A stretch of 64,000 nt of DNA from Tetramitus jugosus (lineage: Eukaryota > Heterolobosea > Eutetramitea > Acrasida > Vahlkampfiidae), in NCBI GenBank assembly GCA_937625935.1, contig OW569357.1, positions 310,001 to 374,000 on the forward strand, in the 5' to 3' direction. Of the stretch, positions 19,645 through 30,249 are shown piece after piece. Position 1 is the stretch's first letter, and the number at the start of each line of letters is the position of its first letter. The notes beneath the pieces are model-generated. The model was not told the DNA's origin. It worked only from the letters and a program-made list of their open reading frames with translations, and made no database searches. The translations under genes and the position numbers were made by a program.

Positions 19645-20783
19645 TTACTTTTGTGGTTCAGGAGGAGTGAATGCGGCCATCTTTTCCAAATTCAACAACA
19701 AGTTATCACTGTTCAAATAAATCTTGTTCTGCGAAGCTCTTGGATCGCTCATGATTTCAGCAATCTCCTTGGCAGCTTCCAGTCTTCTCAGCTCCAAGAA
19801 TCCCTTGTCTCTCTTCATGGCTTCACCAACCAATTGAATAGATGCAGCCTCTCCCTCTGCTTGAATAATAGCAGCTTGACGTTCTTGTTCAGCCTTCTCA
19901 ACATAGAATCTAGCTCTTTCAGCTTCTTGTTGTGCAACTTGCTTGGCTTCGACAGCAGCAGTGTACTCCTTACCGAAACCAGTGTGAGTAATACTCACGT
20001 TTTGAATCACAATGTTGAATGCAGAGGCACGGCTCTTGATCTCTTGTTCAATTGCTTCAGAGACCATGGATCTTTGAGTAAGCAATTCAGCGGCAGTGTA
20101 CTTTGCCACAACAGCCTTCATGACTTCATTTCCGACAGATGGCAACACACGTTCCGCATAGTTTGTTCCCAGAGTTCTATAAATTTCTGGAAGCTTATGT
20201 TTGTTTGGGTGATGGAGAATTCTGACAGTAAGGTTCACCATTTGCAAATCCTTGGAACCGGTGAGACTGGAGATCTCAGATGGTCTCGTACGAATATCGT
20301 AAATGATTGGTCTCTCGAGGAATGGAATTTTCACGTGATAACCTTCTTCATAAGTCTCATTGAGCAATCCAGTGAGACGATTGAATTTGATGGCAGTCTC
20401 ACCACCCTCAACCTTGTAAATGCACTTGTAGGCACCTGTATGTTGTTTGCACAACATATTTTTTCACAATCATCATTTTTTCATCAACAACAATAAATGC
20501 ATGATGATCGATTCATCATCAAAATAACAATCAATAAATTGCGGGAAAATTCAAGGAAAAGTGCATGGTGTGAGAAATTGAAAAAAAACACATGATTTGA
20601 AGTGAATTCACTTGAAAAAAACATACCCAATGCCAAACCAGCCAATCCAACAGCAAAAACTCCACCAGTCATTGCAGCTCTGGCACTTGGATTCTTAGGT
20701 GATCCAGAACTGGATACGCGCTTCACAAATTTTGAAATTTTATCGTTCATGTCGGAAAAGTCTCCAAATCCTCTATTGTTCAT
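19645..20783 (-). CDS. PHB2: Prohibitin-2
   Basis: Exons 20783-20627 and 20435-19645 join with a rebuilt Gly codon (GTATGT donor, ACAG acceptor, 191-bp intron) to give 315 aa. A hydrophobic N-terminal anchor (MTGGVFAVGLAGLALG) leads into the SPFH/PHB domain. TGSKDLQMVNL, NYAERVLPSV and EYTAAVEAKQVAQQEAERA are near-identical to PHB2, and a coiled coil follows. The protein forms the ring-shaped PHB1-PHB2 scaffold in the mitochondrial inner membrane, which supports cristae, m-AAA protease control and cardiolipin domains. Confidence 0.96.
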
Positions 20784-21252
20784 CCTTGTCGATTTGTTGT
20801 GTTTTTTTTTGTTGATGTCTTTTGTTTTGCGTAAAAATTGTTTGAGCGGAGATTATTGTTTTTGCGCAAGGGAGAAGGATCAACTTTTCTCTATCAATAC
20901 CATCGTGCAATATCAGTCTGGGCATTCGTTATGCCAGACATAACATACAATACCATTTTGAAATCAGCGTGAAGAGCTGGATCTTATCTAGTGAGTCATC
21001 CTTCTCATGCCTTATCGGCCAATTAACTATTTTCGAGAGCTAATTAAAACCCAACCACTTTCTCCGTCTCGAAACATTTTCTTAACGGTCAGTTTTGGCG
21101 CCCAAGAATTATCGAACCTTTTTTCGACCCCATGTCTTGGACACCTTCAGATCCACACAGCAACACGACGCCATCAGTTCTTCTTCTGGAGTGCACTTCC
21201 AATAGATCACCTTTGATCCCATCGATTTATCTTTTTTTCCCTTGTAGTATTC
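20784..21252. other. Divergent intergenic region, prohibitin / CDC25
   Basis: Shared upstream region of two oppositely transcribed genes. It contains the E2F-like TTTTGGCGCC at 21093-21102. No ORF. Confidence 0.5.
21093..21102. promoter_or_regulatory. E2F-like element TTTTGGCGCC upstream of CDC25
   Basis: It matches the E2F half-site TTTSGCGC and lies 150 bp before the start codon of a cell-cycle phosphatase, a typical E2F target in other eukaryotes. Function here is inferred. Confidence 0.45.
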
Positions 21253-22921
21253 ATGAAGAGAAAGCGCTCTACTCAAAAGAGCTCCACACCTGTTGTTGTA
21301 CACTCATCTACCTCATCTACGTCCACCATGGTGGTGAATAATGGCCATAATGGGAGAACCAATGACAAGAAGAAAAACGATATTGTGAGCATGTTCTTAT
21401 CTCCTTGGAAAAAGGCCTGTTTAAGAAGCAGAGCCAGCCCAAAGGATAACTTATCACCTAATGGTGGGTTGATTGTGGGTGACGGAGAAGGTCAGGCAGA
21501 TGCCAACAATAACAATAAGGAGAATATGTGTCCCATATCATCCCCTCATCCTTTGTCAAAGAAACAAAAATTGTCTATTGAAGTTCCACCACAAGAAAAG
21601 AAACAAAGCCATTTGGTTAGATCGCCAATGTCAGCTACAGGTTTATCTCATGCTGTAGCTAATAATTCAGTGAGAAGATCACTCCAATTTCATTCAACAA
21701 GTGCTGGAAAGAGTGACACTGGATCGCCTTTGCTCAGTTCTAGCTCTACCACTAGCACAGACTTTGATCACCTTACCTTTGGTAAATTAAGTATTGAGTC
21801 TCCATTGAATACTCCTCTATCTAGTGGCAGTTATTCATCATTTACTCCTATGTCTGCACCAGCATCACCTGCTTTGATTTCAACTCGATTGAGCTTTAGT
21901 TCACCACCTCAGTCTTCTAGCAGTACTGAATTTGCTTCCGTTGAACGACAAGAGCAAGAGGACGCTTCTGTCAACATCAATGTGCCTCAGGGACTGGATT
22001 TTAGCTCTTGTGCAACAAGTAAGAGGAATACAGGAAACAGAGACAAGTACTTTGCAATTTCTAAACCAATCTCGCGCTCTCAGAAGAGAAAGAAGAATGC
22101 TCATTTTACTGCGGGTTTAGTGTTGCCTACGATTCCAATGGAAGAGGATAAACCAGAGATATCTCCTCTAGCTGATATTTCTCCTGGAATCTTTTGTGAA
22201 CCAACTGTTTTTGATGATCCCAACAGCCAACAGTTCATGTTGACTTTGCCTGTTGAGCCTGAACCTCGCAATTCAGATTGTAACACTATCTCTACTGAAA
22301 CCGTAAGTTTTGTATTTTTTACTTTAAGTTTGATCAACGTATCTTAATGTTTTTTGAACCAAAAAATAGATGGTAAGAGTTCTTCGTGGAGAGTTTGGCA
22401 AGTTTTTAATTATTGATTGTCGTTTTCCATTCGAATACGACGGTGGGCATTTTAAATCTGCTGTTAATATTACCAGGCCAGACTGCCTAAAGGAGTTGCT
22501 CTTTGATGCGCACACTTCCTCTGATACTAATTCGCTATTTCTTGACTTGCAGAAGAAGTTTGACATCGATTCCGAATTGTTAGAGAGTACCTTCTCTAAT
22601 CCAAAAGACACAATAATTATTTTCCATTGTGAGTATTCACAAAAGAGAGGCCCAAAGTTGTACCGTCATTTGAGGCATCTGGACAGAGAAGCTCATCGAA
22701 ACTCCTATCCTGAGCTCTACTATCCAAATATGTACGTTCTAGAGAAGGGATACAAGGGCTTCTGGGAGCATTTGTTGACTGATGATTCCTTTGCTTCGCG
22801 TGAGTTCTGCGAGCCTGACAACTATGTTCCGATGGACGACCCACAATACAAGGATGACCTTACAGAAAGCTGGAAACAGATGAGAGAGAGCTGGAAAAAG
22901 CTGAAACAGAGAAGACGTTAA
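21253..22921 (+). CDS. CDC25: CDC25-type dual-specificity phosphatase
   Basis: Exons 21253-22302 and 22370-22921 (GTAAGT donor, AATAG acceptor) give 533 aa. The C-terminal exon is a rhodanese-fold CDC25 catalytic domain: LIIDCRFPFEYDGGHFKSAVN, then the active-site loop HCEYSQKRGP with nucleophile Cys at about residue 437, then the family's YPNMYVLEKGYKGFW and CEPDNYVPM. The N-terminal 350 residues are disordered and rich in SP/TP sites, as in other CDC25s, where they take regulatory phosphorylation. The enzyme removes inhibitory phosphates from the CDK Thr-Tyr pair at mitotic entry. Confidence 0.96.
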
Positions 22922-22977
22922 ATCGTTAAATGTTGTATTCTTCCATTGTTCAATGCCATTATCCTGAGAATAAAACG

Positions 22978-23020
22978 TTGGCGCTCTACTTTTCCCTCCT
23001 GTTTGCTTGCTGAGCGCCAA
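22978..23020. promoter_or_regulatory. Inverted pair of E2F-like half-sites
   Basis: TTGGCGCTC at 22978-22986 and its exact reverse complement GAGCGCCAA at 23012-23020 lie 57-91 bp before the next start codon. Confidence 0.4.
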
Positions 23021-23076
23021 ACTGAAACCGTTAACGCACGAGAATTTGGTCCAAAATTACGGAACGAAATAACAAG

Positions 23077-25647
23077 ATGAATTCGACTATACAGAGAACG
23101 AATTCGATCTATGCATCTGGTGGACCTCAGAGAGATCGTACTCATCAGCAAGGAAATATGCTTGCCTCTCAACCTGTGAATCAGAACATTCTTCATCCAA
23201 TACTGACTTCTCAAACTCGAACACAAACGATAGAGAGAGATCATATTGATCTCAAGATTCCTTTGAACAGACCTCAGATACCCTTTGGCGTCCAAGGTCC
23301 AATAGAACAAACGACAGATGTCCTTTCTGCAAAAACAAAGATCGCAGAGCTTCAAAAGCAACAAGACAATCTGAGGAATATTACACACCGTTTATCTGAA
23401 GAGCTTGCTCGATATCAAGCAAAGTATCCTCCTCTCTCGAAAGAAGACCAATTAGAACTTTTACAGACAAATGTATCTCTTCCACCATGGTTATATGCGA
23501 GCGAGCAGATGAATCCTTTGCTTGTTGCCTATGATTCCCGAATAACAGAAGTCGAGAAACAAAATGCTTTGTACAAAGAAAGAATCAATGACATGACAAC
23601 CCAGATTAAGACGTTGGTGACAGAAAATGATGTTCTTAACGAGAAGCTTGCCCAGACACTCATGAATAAAGTCAAACAGGGGGAGAAGGGAATTTTAGGA
23701 GACATGATACACCTCTCGAGCAACGTTAATACAGAAGAGTGGAGAGATATGCAAGAACGGTCAAGATTGCTCGAGGAGGAGAATAGCGTGCTCTTAGAAG
23801 AAAATTCAAGTCTAAGACAAGAAGTCAGCAGAATGCGAGAGGAATCAAAGAAGGCAAATGCAAGTCATAGCGTACCGATAGTAGAAGCGGATAGAGAGAA
23901 GGTTTTGTTGAGAAATGCTCATCAAAAACTACAGGGAATGCAAATTGAGCGAGAGAATGCTCTCAAGCAGGTGCAAGTGTATCTTCAGAAGGTGAAGCAA
24001 TTACAATCACAGATGAACGGTCTCAATTCAAACTTACAGTCCTCTTCCATTAGAAACCATGAGTTAGAACAAACGATTGAAGGGTACTTGAGGCAAATCT
24101 CGAGTATGGAGAGAGAACGAGATCGGTACTTACAATTGGAGAAATCTTGTAAACGGATGGAGTTCGATCTTCAGGAATATCGTGAGCGAATTAAAATACT
24201 CGAGGGAGAATCGTATAGAATACATAGTGAGCGAGAAAAGTTATTGAGAGATATTTCAGATCAAGAGCAGAGGTTGATTAATCATCAAACAAGCGAGTTT
24301 GAAGCTCTACAAAAGCTTGAGCAGAGTGCTGAGATGATTGAAAATCTGCGAGTAGAAAAAGAAAGTTCTCGAAAGCAGAATGAGAGTCATAAACAGGAAA
24401 TAGAGAGACTAGAGAAAAAGGTTCTTAAGATGGCTGAAGAACATACTGAAAAATGTAGGCAAATTGCCATTGAAACTCACGAAAAAGATCAATATACAAT
24501 ATCTTCCCTAAGAGAAGAGATTCGTCAATTGCAGATGGAGGGTGCTCATATTAGATCTCAGATCGACCGAGCAGAACGAGAAAAAAAGAATGCTGAATCT
24601 GAAGTACTGAAAGTGATTAAAGCCGCAGAGAGTGATCATGTGGCCAATCCTCAAGTTATAGCTGATCTAAACCGTAAGATTCAACTGGCAAACAGCGAAA
24701 GAGACGAAGCAGAGAGGATGTATGAAAATCTTAGAACTTCCCAAAAAAGAACAACACTACAATGGGAGCAAGAAAGAGAACAGTTACACACCCAAATATC
24801 GGAACATTCCAAGAGAATGATGAAAATGGAGCGAGATTTACAGGAGGAGAGAGATAGTAACAAGCGACTTGTCAAAGAAATTGATGTAGTTCAAAAAGCA
24901 ATCCAAAACTTGGAGTTTGAAAAACAAGATCAAGAAAGAGCTCTAAAGGAGAAAATAACTGATCTAATAGAGACTCATAAGTTCCAGTTAAAAGACTTAA
25001 CTCGACGAGTGCAAGAATCTGATTCAAAAATTCTCCAGACGGAAAAAGACTATCAAATCATACAAATCCGGAATGAAGAACTTGAAACAAAATATAGAAA
25101 TGATTCTAAGAGAGCTCTAGAACGAGCTGAAAGAACAATTAACGACTTACACTTAGAAGTAGAGAGGTTGACGAAGCGAAACGCAGAGTTGAATGAAAAA
25201 ATGAGCATACTTGTTAAAGAACGGGCAGACCTTATCAGATACAAGGAGGATATTGAAAAGGAATATGTTCGCACTCGACATCAATTTGAAGTCACAAAGT
25301 CACGAGCTGATCAAAATGCGAACACTATTCGGTCACTATTAGACAAAGAAGCAGACCTACTTCGCGAAAGAAAAGAGCTGCATCTCCAAGTGGATCGAAA
25401 GAATATGGAGCTAGAGAGGTCTATCAGAGATCGTGATTCACTCGCTAAACGAGTGAACGACCTAAATCGTTCCAATGCATCCGCAATTTACAACATGTAT
25501 CCAATTGATAGTGAAGAGTTTGAAGACAAGGTTTTCATGGCACGTCAAGGTACTTCTCTTCCTACTCGGAGGAGGTCAAAGAGAAGCAACAGTTTGAGAG
25601 GATCCTTAGGTGGCCGTGGTCCAATCTCTTCCACCATCGATGTTTAG
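23077..25647 (+). CDS. Long coiled-coil protein, possibly centriolar/basal-body
   Basis: 856 aa, single exon. After a 70-residue disordered start comes almost uninterrupted heptad-rich coiled coil (about residues 85-820), ending in a basic tail (RRRSKRSNSLRG). A conserved-looking non-coiled island, SLPPWLYASEQMNPLLVAYDSRI near residues 133-155, recalls the centriolar appendage protein CEP89, but I am not sure of that. The upstream inverted E2F-like sites are noted separately. Only structural, scaffold-type function can be inferred. Confidence 0.75.
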   Translation: MNSTIQRTNSIYASGGPQRDRTHQQGNMLASQPVNQNILHPILTSQTRTQTIERDHIDLKIPLNRPQIPFGVQGPIEQTTDVLSAKTKIAELQKQQDNLRNITHRLSEELARYQAKYPPLSKEDQLELLQTNVSLPPWLYASEQMNPLLVAYDSRITEVEKQNALYKERINDMTTQIKTLVTENDVLNEKLAQTLMNKVKQGEKGILGDMIHLSSNVNTEEWRDMQERSRLLEEENSVLLEENSSLRQEVSRMREESKKANASHSVPIVEADREKVLLRNAHQKLQGMQIERENALKQVQVYLQKVKQLQSQMNGLNSNLQSSSIRNHELEQTIEGYLRQISSMERERDRYLQLEKSCKRMEFDLQEYRERIKILEGESYRIHSEREKLLRDISDQEQRLINHQTSEFEALQKLEQSAEMIENLRVEKESSRKQNESHKQEIERLEKKVLKMAEEHTEKCRQIAIETHEKDQYTISSLREEIRQLQMEGAHIRSQIDRAEREKKNAESEVLKVIKAAESDHVANPQVIADLNRKIQLANSERDEAERMYENLRTSQKRTTLQWEQEREQLHTQISEHSKRMMKMERDLQEERDSNKRLVKEIDVVQKAIQNLEFEKQDQERALKEKITDLIETHKFQLKDLTRRVQESDSKILQTEKDYQIIQIRNEELETKYRNDSKRALERAERTINDLHLEVERLTKRNAELNEKMSILVKERADLIRYKEDIEKEYVRTRHQFEVTKSRADQNANTIRSLLDKEADLLRERKELHLQVDRKNMELERSIRDRDSLAKRVNDLNRSNASAIYNMYPIDSEEFEDKVFMARQGTSLPTRRRSKRSNSLRGSLGGRGPISSTIDV

Positions 25648-25819
25648 GCGATGACGTCAACAGTTCATCTGTTTGATTGAATGAGATGAGACAAAAAAAG
25701 ATTAGGAACCAAAGTTTTTCACACAATTTTCCCTCCTCGAAATGCGCTGTAGACGCAAGAGAAACCAGAACATTTTTTCTGTCAAAGAGAACGCGACACC
25801 TTGAAAAACAACACAAAAA

Positions 25820-26491
25820 ATGTTTGCAGACTTTACTGACCCACTATTCATCAAGACTGCTGTTGTCATTGCACTGACACCAATCATCTGGAACATTTTG
25901 GCCAGAGCTGAATACTACACTCACTTCCTCACCAAGCTTGCAGGTGGTAACAAGTACTATGGATGCTATGCTCTCGCAACTTACATTTTCTGCTTTAGTG
26001 CATTCCGTGATCACTTGTTCAATCAAACGATTAAGACACAAGAACCATGGTCCCTGTTGGTTTCATTGAGTCCATTCACTCATCTTTTGGCATATGCTTT
26101 GATGGCTGCTGGTGGTGTTTTTGTTGTGAGCAGCATGTGGGCATTGGGTGTTACTGGTACCTACTTGGGCGATTATTTTGGCATTTTGATGGACGCTCCA
26201 GTTACAAGCTTCCCATTCAATGTGTTGAATGATCCAATGTACGATGGTGCAACAATGCTCTTCTTGGGTCAAGCTCTGCTGCAAAACTCTGGTGCTGGTG
26301 TTGTCTTGTCTCTCTGGGTCTTTGTTTGCTATAGAATTGCAGTCATCTATGAAGGTTCCTTCACCAGCAAGATTTATGCTGAGAAGAACAAGAATGCCGC
26401 CTCCTCCTCATCGGCATCAGTCTCTGCTAGTGGCAACAACGCTTCCGCTGAACAAAAAACTTTGAAGAAGAAGTCCAAGAAGCTTGATTAA
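25820..26491 (+). CDS. PEMT: Phosphatidylethanolamine N-methyltransferase (PEMT)
   Basis: 223 aa with four hydrophobic segments. The signature region [43 protein letters not shown] matches PEMT (human [27 protein letters not shown]-type sequence), and [13 protein letters not shown] near the C-terminus matches the family's Glu-containing end, which takes part in S-adenosylmethionine binding. It is an ER-membrane enzyme that converts phosphatidylethanolamine, through stepwise methylation, to phosphatidylcholine. The C-terminal tail is Ser/Lys-rich and disordered. Confidence 0.95.
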   Translation: [223 protein letters not shown]

Positions 26492-26792
26492 TATCTCTGA
26501 GCTTTTCTGGCACCAAAATAAAATAATGTTGAATCTATAAAACGCAAAGTCGCATCTGCGACATGAAGGTATGTGACACGAGAGGAAGTTACTGATGTGA
26601 ATAATAATGCTCGTTATCCTCTGGCATTGATTACAGTGGTTTTCCTTTGAACTCTGATTGTGTCCGGTCCAGCCTGCAACCTGAACTTGCAAGTTCAAAA
26701 AACGCGGTTGATCTCAAAAAAGAAACACTGAAAAAAAAAACAAAGTTCAATCACCACCCAATTTTATTTCATCACAATATCTCATCGTCACA
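26492..26792. other. Intergenic spacer, PEMT to RGG-protein gene
   Basis: AT-rich with an A-rich run at 26728-26745 before the next leader. No feature seen. Confidence 0.4.
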
Positions 26793-29700
26793 ATGAGCGA
26801 ACCCCTATTCAACACAAACCGTAACTCTAACTCCCGCTTCAGTAATCCCTTCAAAACACAAAGTATGTCTCTTCACTCCTATTGTGTCCACTGTTTCATC
26901 ACTTTTTGAACGACAAAAAAAAAGTGATGATGACGGTTGCAATTGGTTGTTCTATTTTCAAACAACAAAAATTTGTCTCACACATCATTATCTTCTTGTT
27001 GATATTGACCTATCCATTAAATACAAAATTATATATGTATATATATATGATAATGATGATGATGATTACTATTGATCAAAATGAAAAAAAAAGATGTGAA
27101 CAACAGAGGAATGATTACAGTGAAGCGTTCTCGATCCTCACTCGTCAGCTCAAGCACCAGCAGTGGTGCAGTACCTCAACCGATTAATCTACCAAGTGAG
27201 ACATTGACTCATTTGTCACTCGATTCATCATCATCATCATCATCCTCCCATAACAATAACAACAACAACAATAGTAACAATGCAAGTGATCAATCGAACC
27301 AACAACAACAACAACAACAACAACAACAGAACAATACAGCAACAACATTATCTGAACAAGCTTTGAATTCACAAAAGACAACAACCAATACATCATCATC
27401 AACCTCATCAAATCAAGACAATTCTTCCAATGCGTGGAGCAGTGGCAAAAGTACACTTGCTGAAGTGCTCGGTGGTGGAAAACCGACTCCAACATCAGGC
27501 AACAAGACTTCTGCTGCTGCTGCTGCTGCTGCCTCAAGTGCTGCTGCAACTGCTGCTGTTAGGAGATCTGATTCGTTGTTGAATGAAGAAATGTTTCCAG
27601 AGTTGGCAAATGAGAAGGAATTGGCCAGTATGTGTTCATATTATGAGTTGTTGTTCTCTCTGTTTTTTTTCCCCGTACTCACATGTGTATCATCATGGAC
27701 AAACAATCTCACACCACAATCTTCATTGTTTATTGATGCCCATTGAATCAATATTTTTTTTCTACATTTCACAATTGTAGAGCAAAAGAAGCGCAAAATG
27801 CAACAACAACAACAACAGCAAACTGTGAAGAAATCGATCACTGATCTCTCCAAACAATCACCACCACCACAGCAGCAGCAACAACAACCACCACAGCAAC
27901 CACAACGACAACATCAAGAAAATGCATGGTCATCCATGCTCGACGACTCTGATGAAGAAGATCATGTTTTCTATGATCCAGAATTGGAAGACATGATCAA
28001 GCGAGAACAACAAAAACAAACACAGACGAACGCACTCTCCAAACAACCGCCAGTACAACAACAATCGAATGTCGTTGAAACGGCACCAAAAAAATCACAA
28101 CCAGTGATAAACGAATGGGAAGAACAAGCGAAGAAGATTACGATTATGAAGAAACCTACAGCACTGGACAACAATGGTGTGGTTACGATTGTGGCTGCTC
28201 CGACTGCCACGTCGACGATCATGACAGATAAGGCTGGAGTTCCACCACGTGCTACAGCGACGACTCAAGCCCGTACTACAAGTGAAAGTAACAACAACAA
28301 TAATAATAGTGGTGCGATAGTGATTGAGAAGGAGCCGTCATCTGTTTCTGCCAACAAGAGAGAATCTCCTGTTGCTGCTACTGCCACTCCTACTACTGCT
28401 GCTAGCACTGTTGCGCCTGCTACTGCTACTGTATCAACAACAGCTACAGTTGCAGCTACTACTACTGTGCCAACAACAACAACAGCAAGTAGTGCACGTG
28501 CAGTGTTGGATATCGAGTCAGTGGAGAGACAAAAGGAAGACATGGAAAAGTTGGCAGAACAGGCCAGAGAGAAGAAGCGATTCGAAGAGGAGCGTCTCTT
28601 GGAAGAGCAAAAGCTGAGAGCTCAAGAGAGACTGAGAGTGTTGGAGGATAAGATTAAGAAGCGCGAGGAAGAAGCGAGAAGAAAGAAGGAGTTGGAGGAG
28701 GAGCAGAAGAGAAAGGCCCTCGAAGAGGAAGAGTTGCTCAAGAAGAAGCAAAGAGAACAACAACAGCGAGAGCGACAACAGCAAGCACTATTGAATGATG
28801 GTGTAGCTGGTGCAGTTGCTGTTGTTACAGAGGGAGCTGATGTTCAACCTGAAATACCACTTAGCGCCACAACAACGACTCGCAAGAGCAAGAATGTCAA
28901 GAGCTTTTTTGTTCCATCGGGCGAGGATTTGACCGAAGTGGGCGAATGGAAACGAAAGAGTAAGACAGACAGGAAACCAACCAGAGTGGAGGACTCTGAT
29001 TCATTGTCGTCTGAATCAACTAGGAGAAAGAGTCAAACCACGAGAAAACGCAACGACCGTTCGGTCGATGGTGAAACCAAGGAGACATCGAGCCATCCAT
29101 CAACAGACAACAGCTCAACCACAGGTAAACGATATTCCAAGATGGAGCAAACAAAGTGGGAAGACAATTGGAGAGGATCCAAGTCAAAAAAGTTTGATGA
29201 TGCAATCAAGTCGCAACCAAAGACAATCCCTGGCAGTTCATCAGAGACTACATCTGTTGAGCCAGCCTCAACACGAGAGGGAGTGGATACCCCTGTTGCC
29301 TCACGCATCGACGCTGAAGAAACCGTACAGTCCCATTCATTGCAAGATAAGCCTGCAAACACTCTCGATGTGACCGAACTTAAAAACTTCAAGGGTTCAT
29401 CCGTGCCCAAAATTTCTTTTGGTTCACTGGACAATGAAGGACTGGAGCTGGAAGAGGACGATGGAATGGATGCTCATGGCATTACAGATCAACACCTGAT
29501 CGAAACCAACGAAGAAGGTTTTATACCAGTTCATCAACCAGCCAATCCATCGTTCCCACATAATCCTCCTATGCTAGTCCCAGGTTATCCTTATTATGGC
29601 TACAATTCATATGGACAGTACGTACTGATCAATCCAATGATTCCACCGTATCCAATTCCTGCACCACACGGTGTTTATGGTGGTACGACTGATCTTCACA

Positions 29701-30227
29701 GTACTCAGTATGCGAGACATGGCAAACATCACGATAATACAAGAGGCAGACACGGCGAGCACGAGGATAGGAGACCAAGACATAACAAACACGGTAAACA
29801 AAATGACCGTAGAAAGAAGTCTGAAGAGCACGAGACCTCACATGACGCATCCGCCTTAAGGAAGGAAGATCAACCAACTACCAGCACTGAGGATATTGTT
29901 CAAGACAATTCACAACCAAGAGGACATTACAGTGCCAGAGGTAGTGCTCGTGGAGGTGCCCGTGGCCGTGGTAGAGGTGGAAGAGGACGTGGTAGAGTTA
30001 CATATGTGCCTCAAAATCCGGATGAATCTGCATCACCTGCACCAGCTAAGATCGATACCACTCGATCTACGGACGAGGCCAAACCAATCACCAGTGAACC
30101 AGTTCAAAGAGACGATAACAGATATAGGAACACAAAGGCAACTCCAACTGGTTCCAAGCCCTCCACTAGAACTGTCAAACGTTTTGTCAAACTAACAACT
30201 GAAGATGTTGACAATAAGAATAAATAA
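26793..30227 (+). CDS. Large low-complexity RGG-box protein, putative RNA-binding
   Basis: Three exons, 26793-26862, 27121-27627 and 27781-30227, give 1,007 aa (1,008 codons exactly). Both introns have GTATGT donors and TACAG or TGTAG acceptors. Order: Ser/Asn/Gln tracts; a short motif DSLLNEEMFPELANEKE; Gln tract; acidic WSSMLDDSDEEDHVFYDPELEDM; Ala/Thr tract; a highly charged helix of about 90 residues (Glu/Lys/Arg/Gln, around residues 435-525); linker; a Pro/Tyr segment (PGYPYYGYNSYGQYVLI); and a C-terminal RGG box (SARGGARGRGRGGRGRGR). The composition fits ribonucleoprotein-granule or translation-linked RNA-binding proteins. I cannot assign an orthologue. Confidence 0.75.
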
Positions 30228-30249
30228 TATTGTGTATTAGGACCACATA

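Noticed and set aside
20436-20460. Internal ATG giving prohibitin a start at MLCKQHT
   Set aside because: This lies in the intron. Splicing the upstream exon supplies the membrane anchor and restores the family length.
19465-20496. 343-codon plus-strand frame
   Set aside because: Antisense shadow of prohibitin-2, without any domain resemblance of its own.
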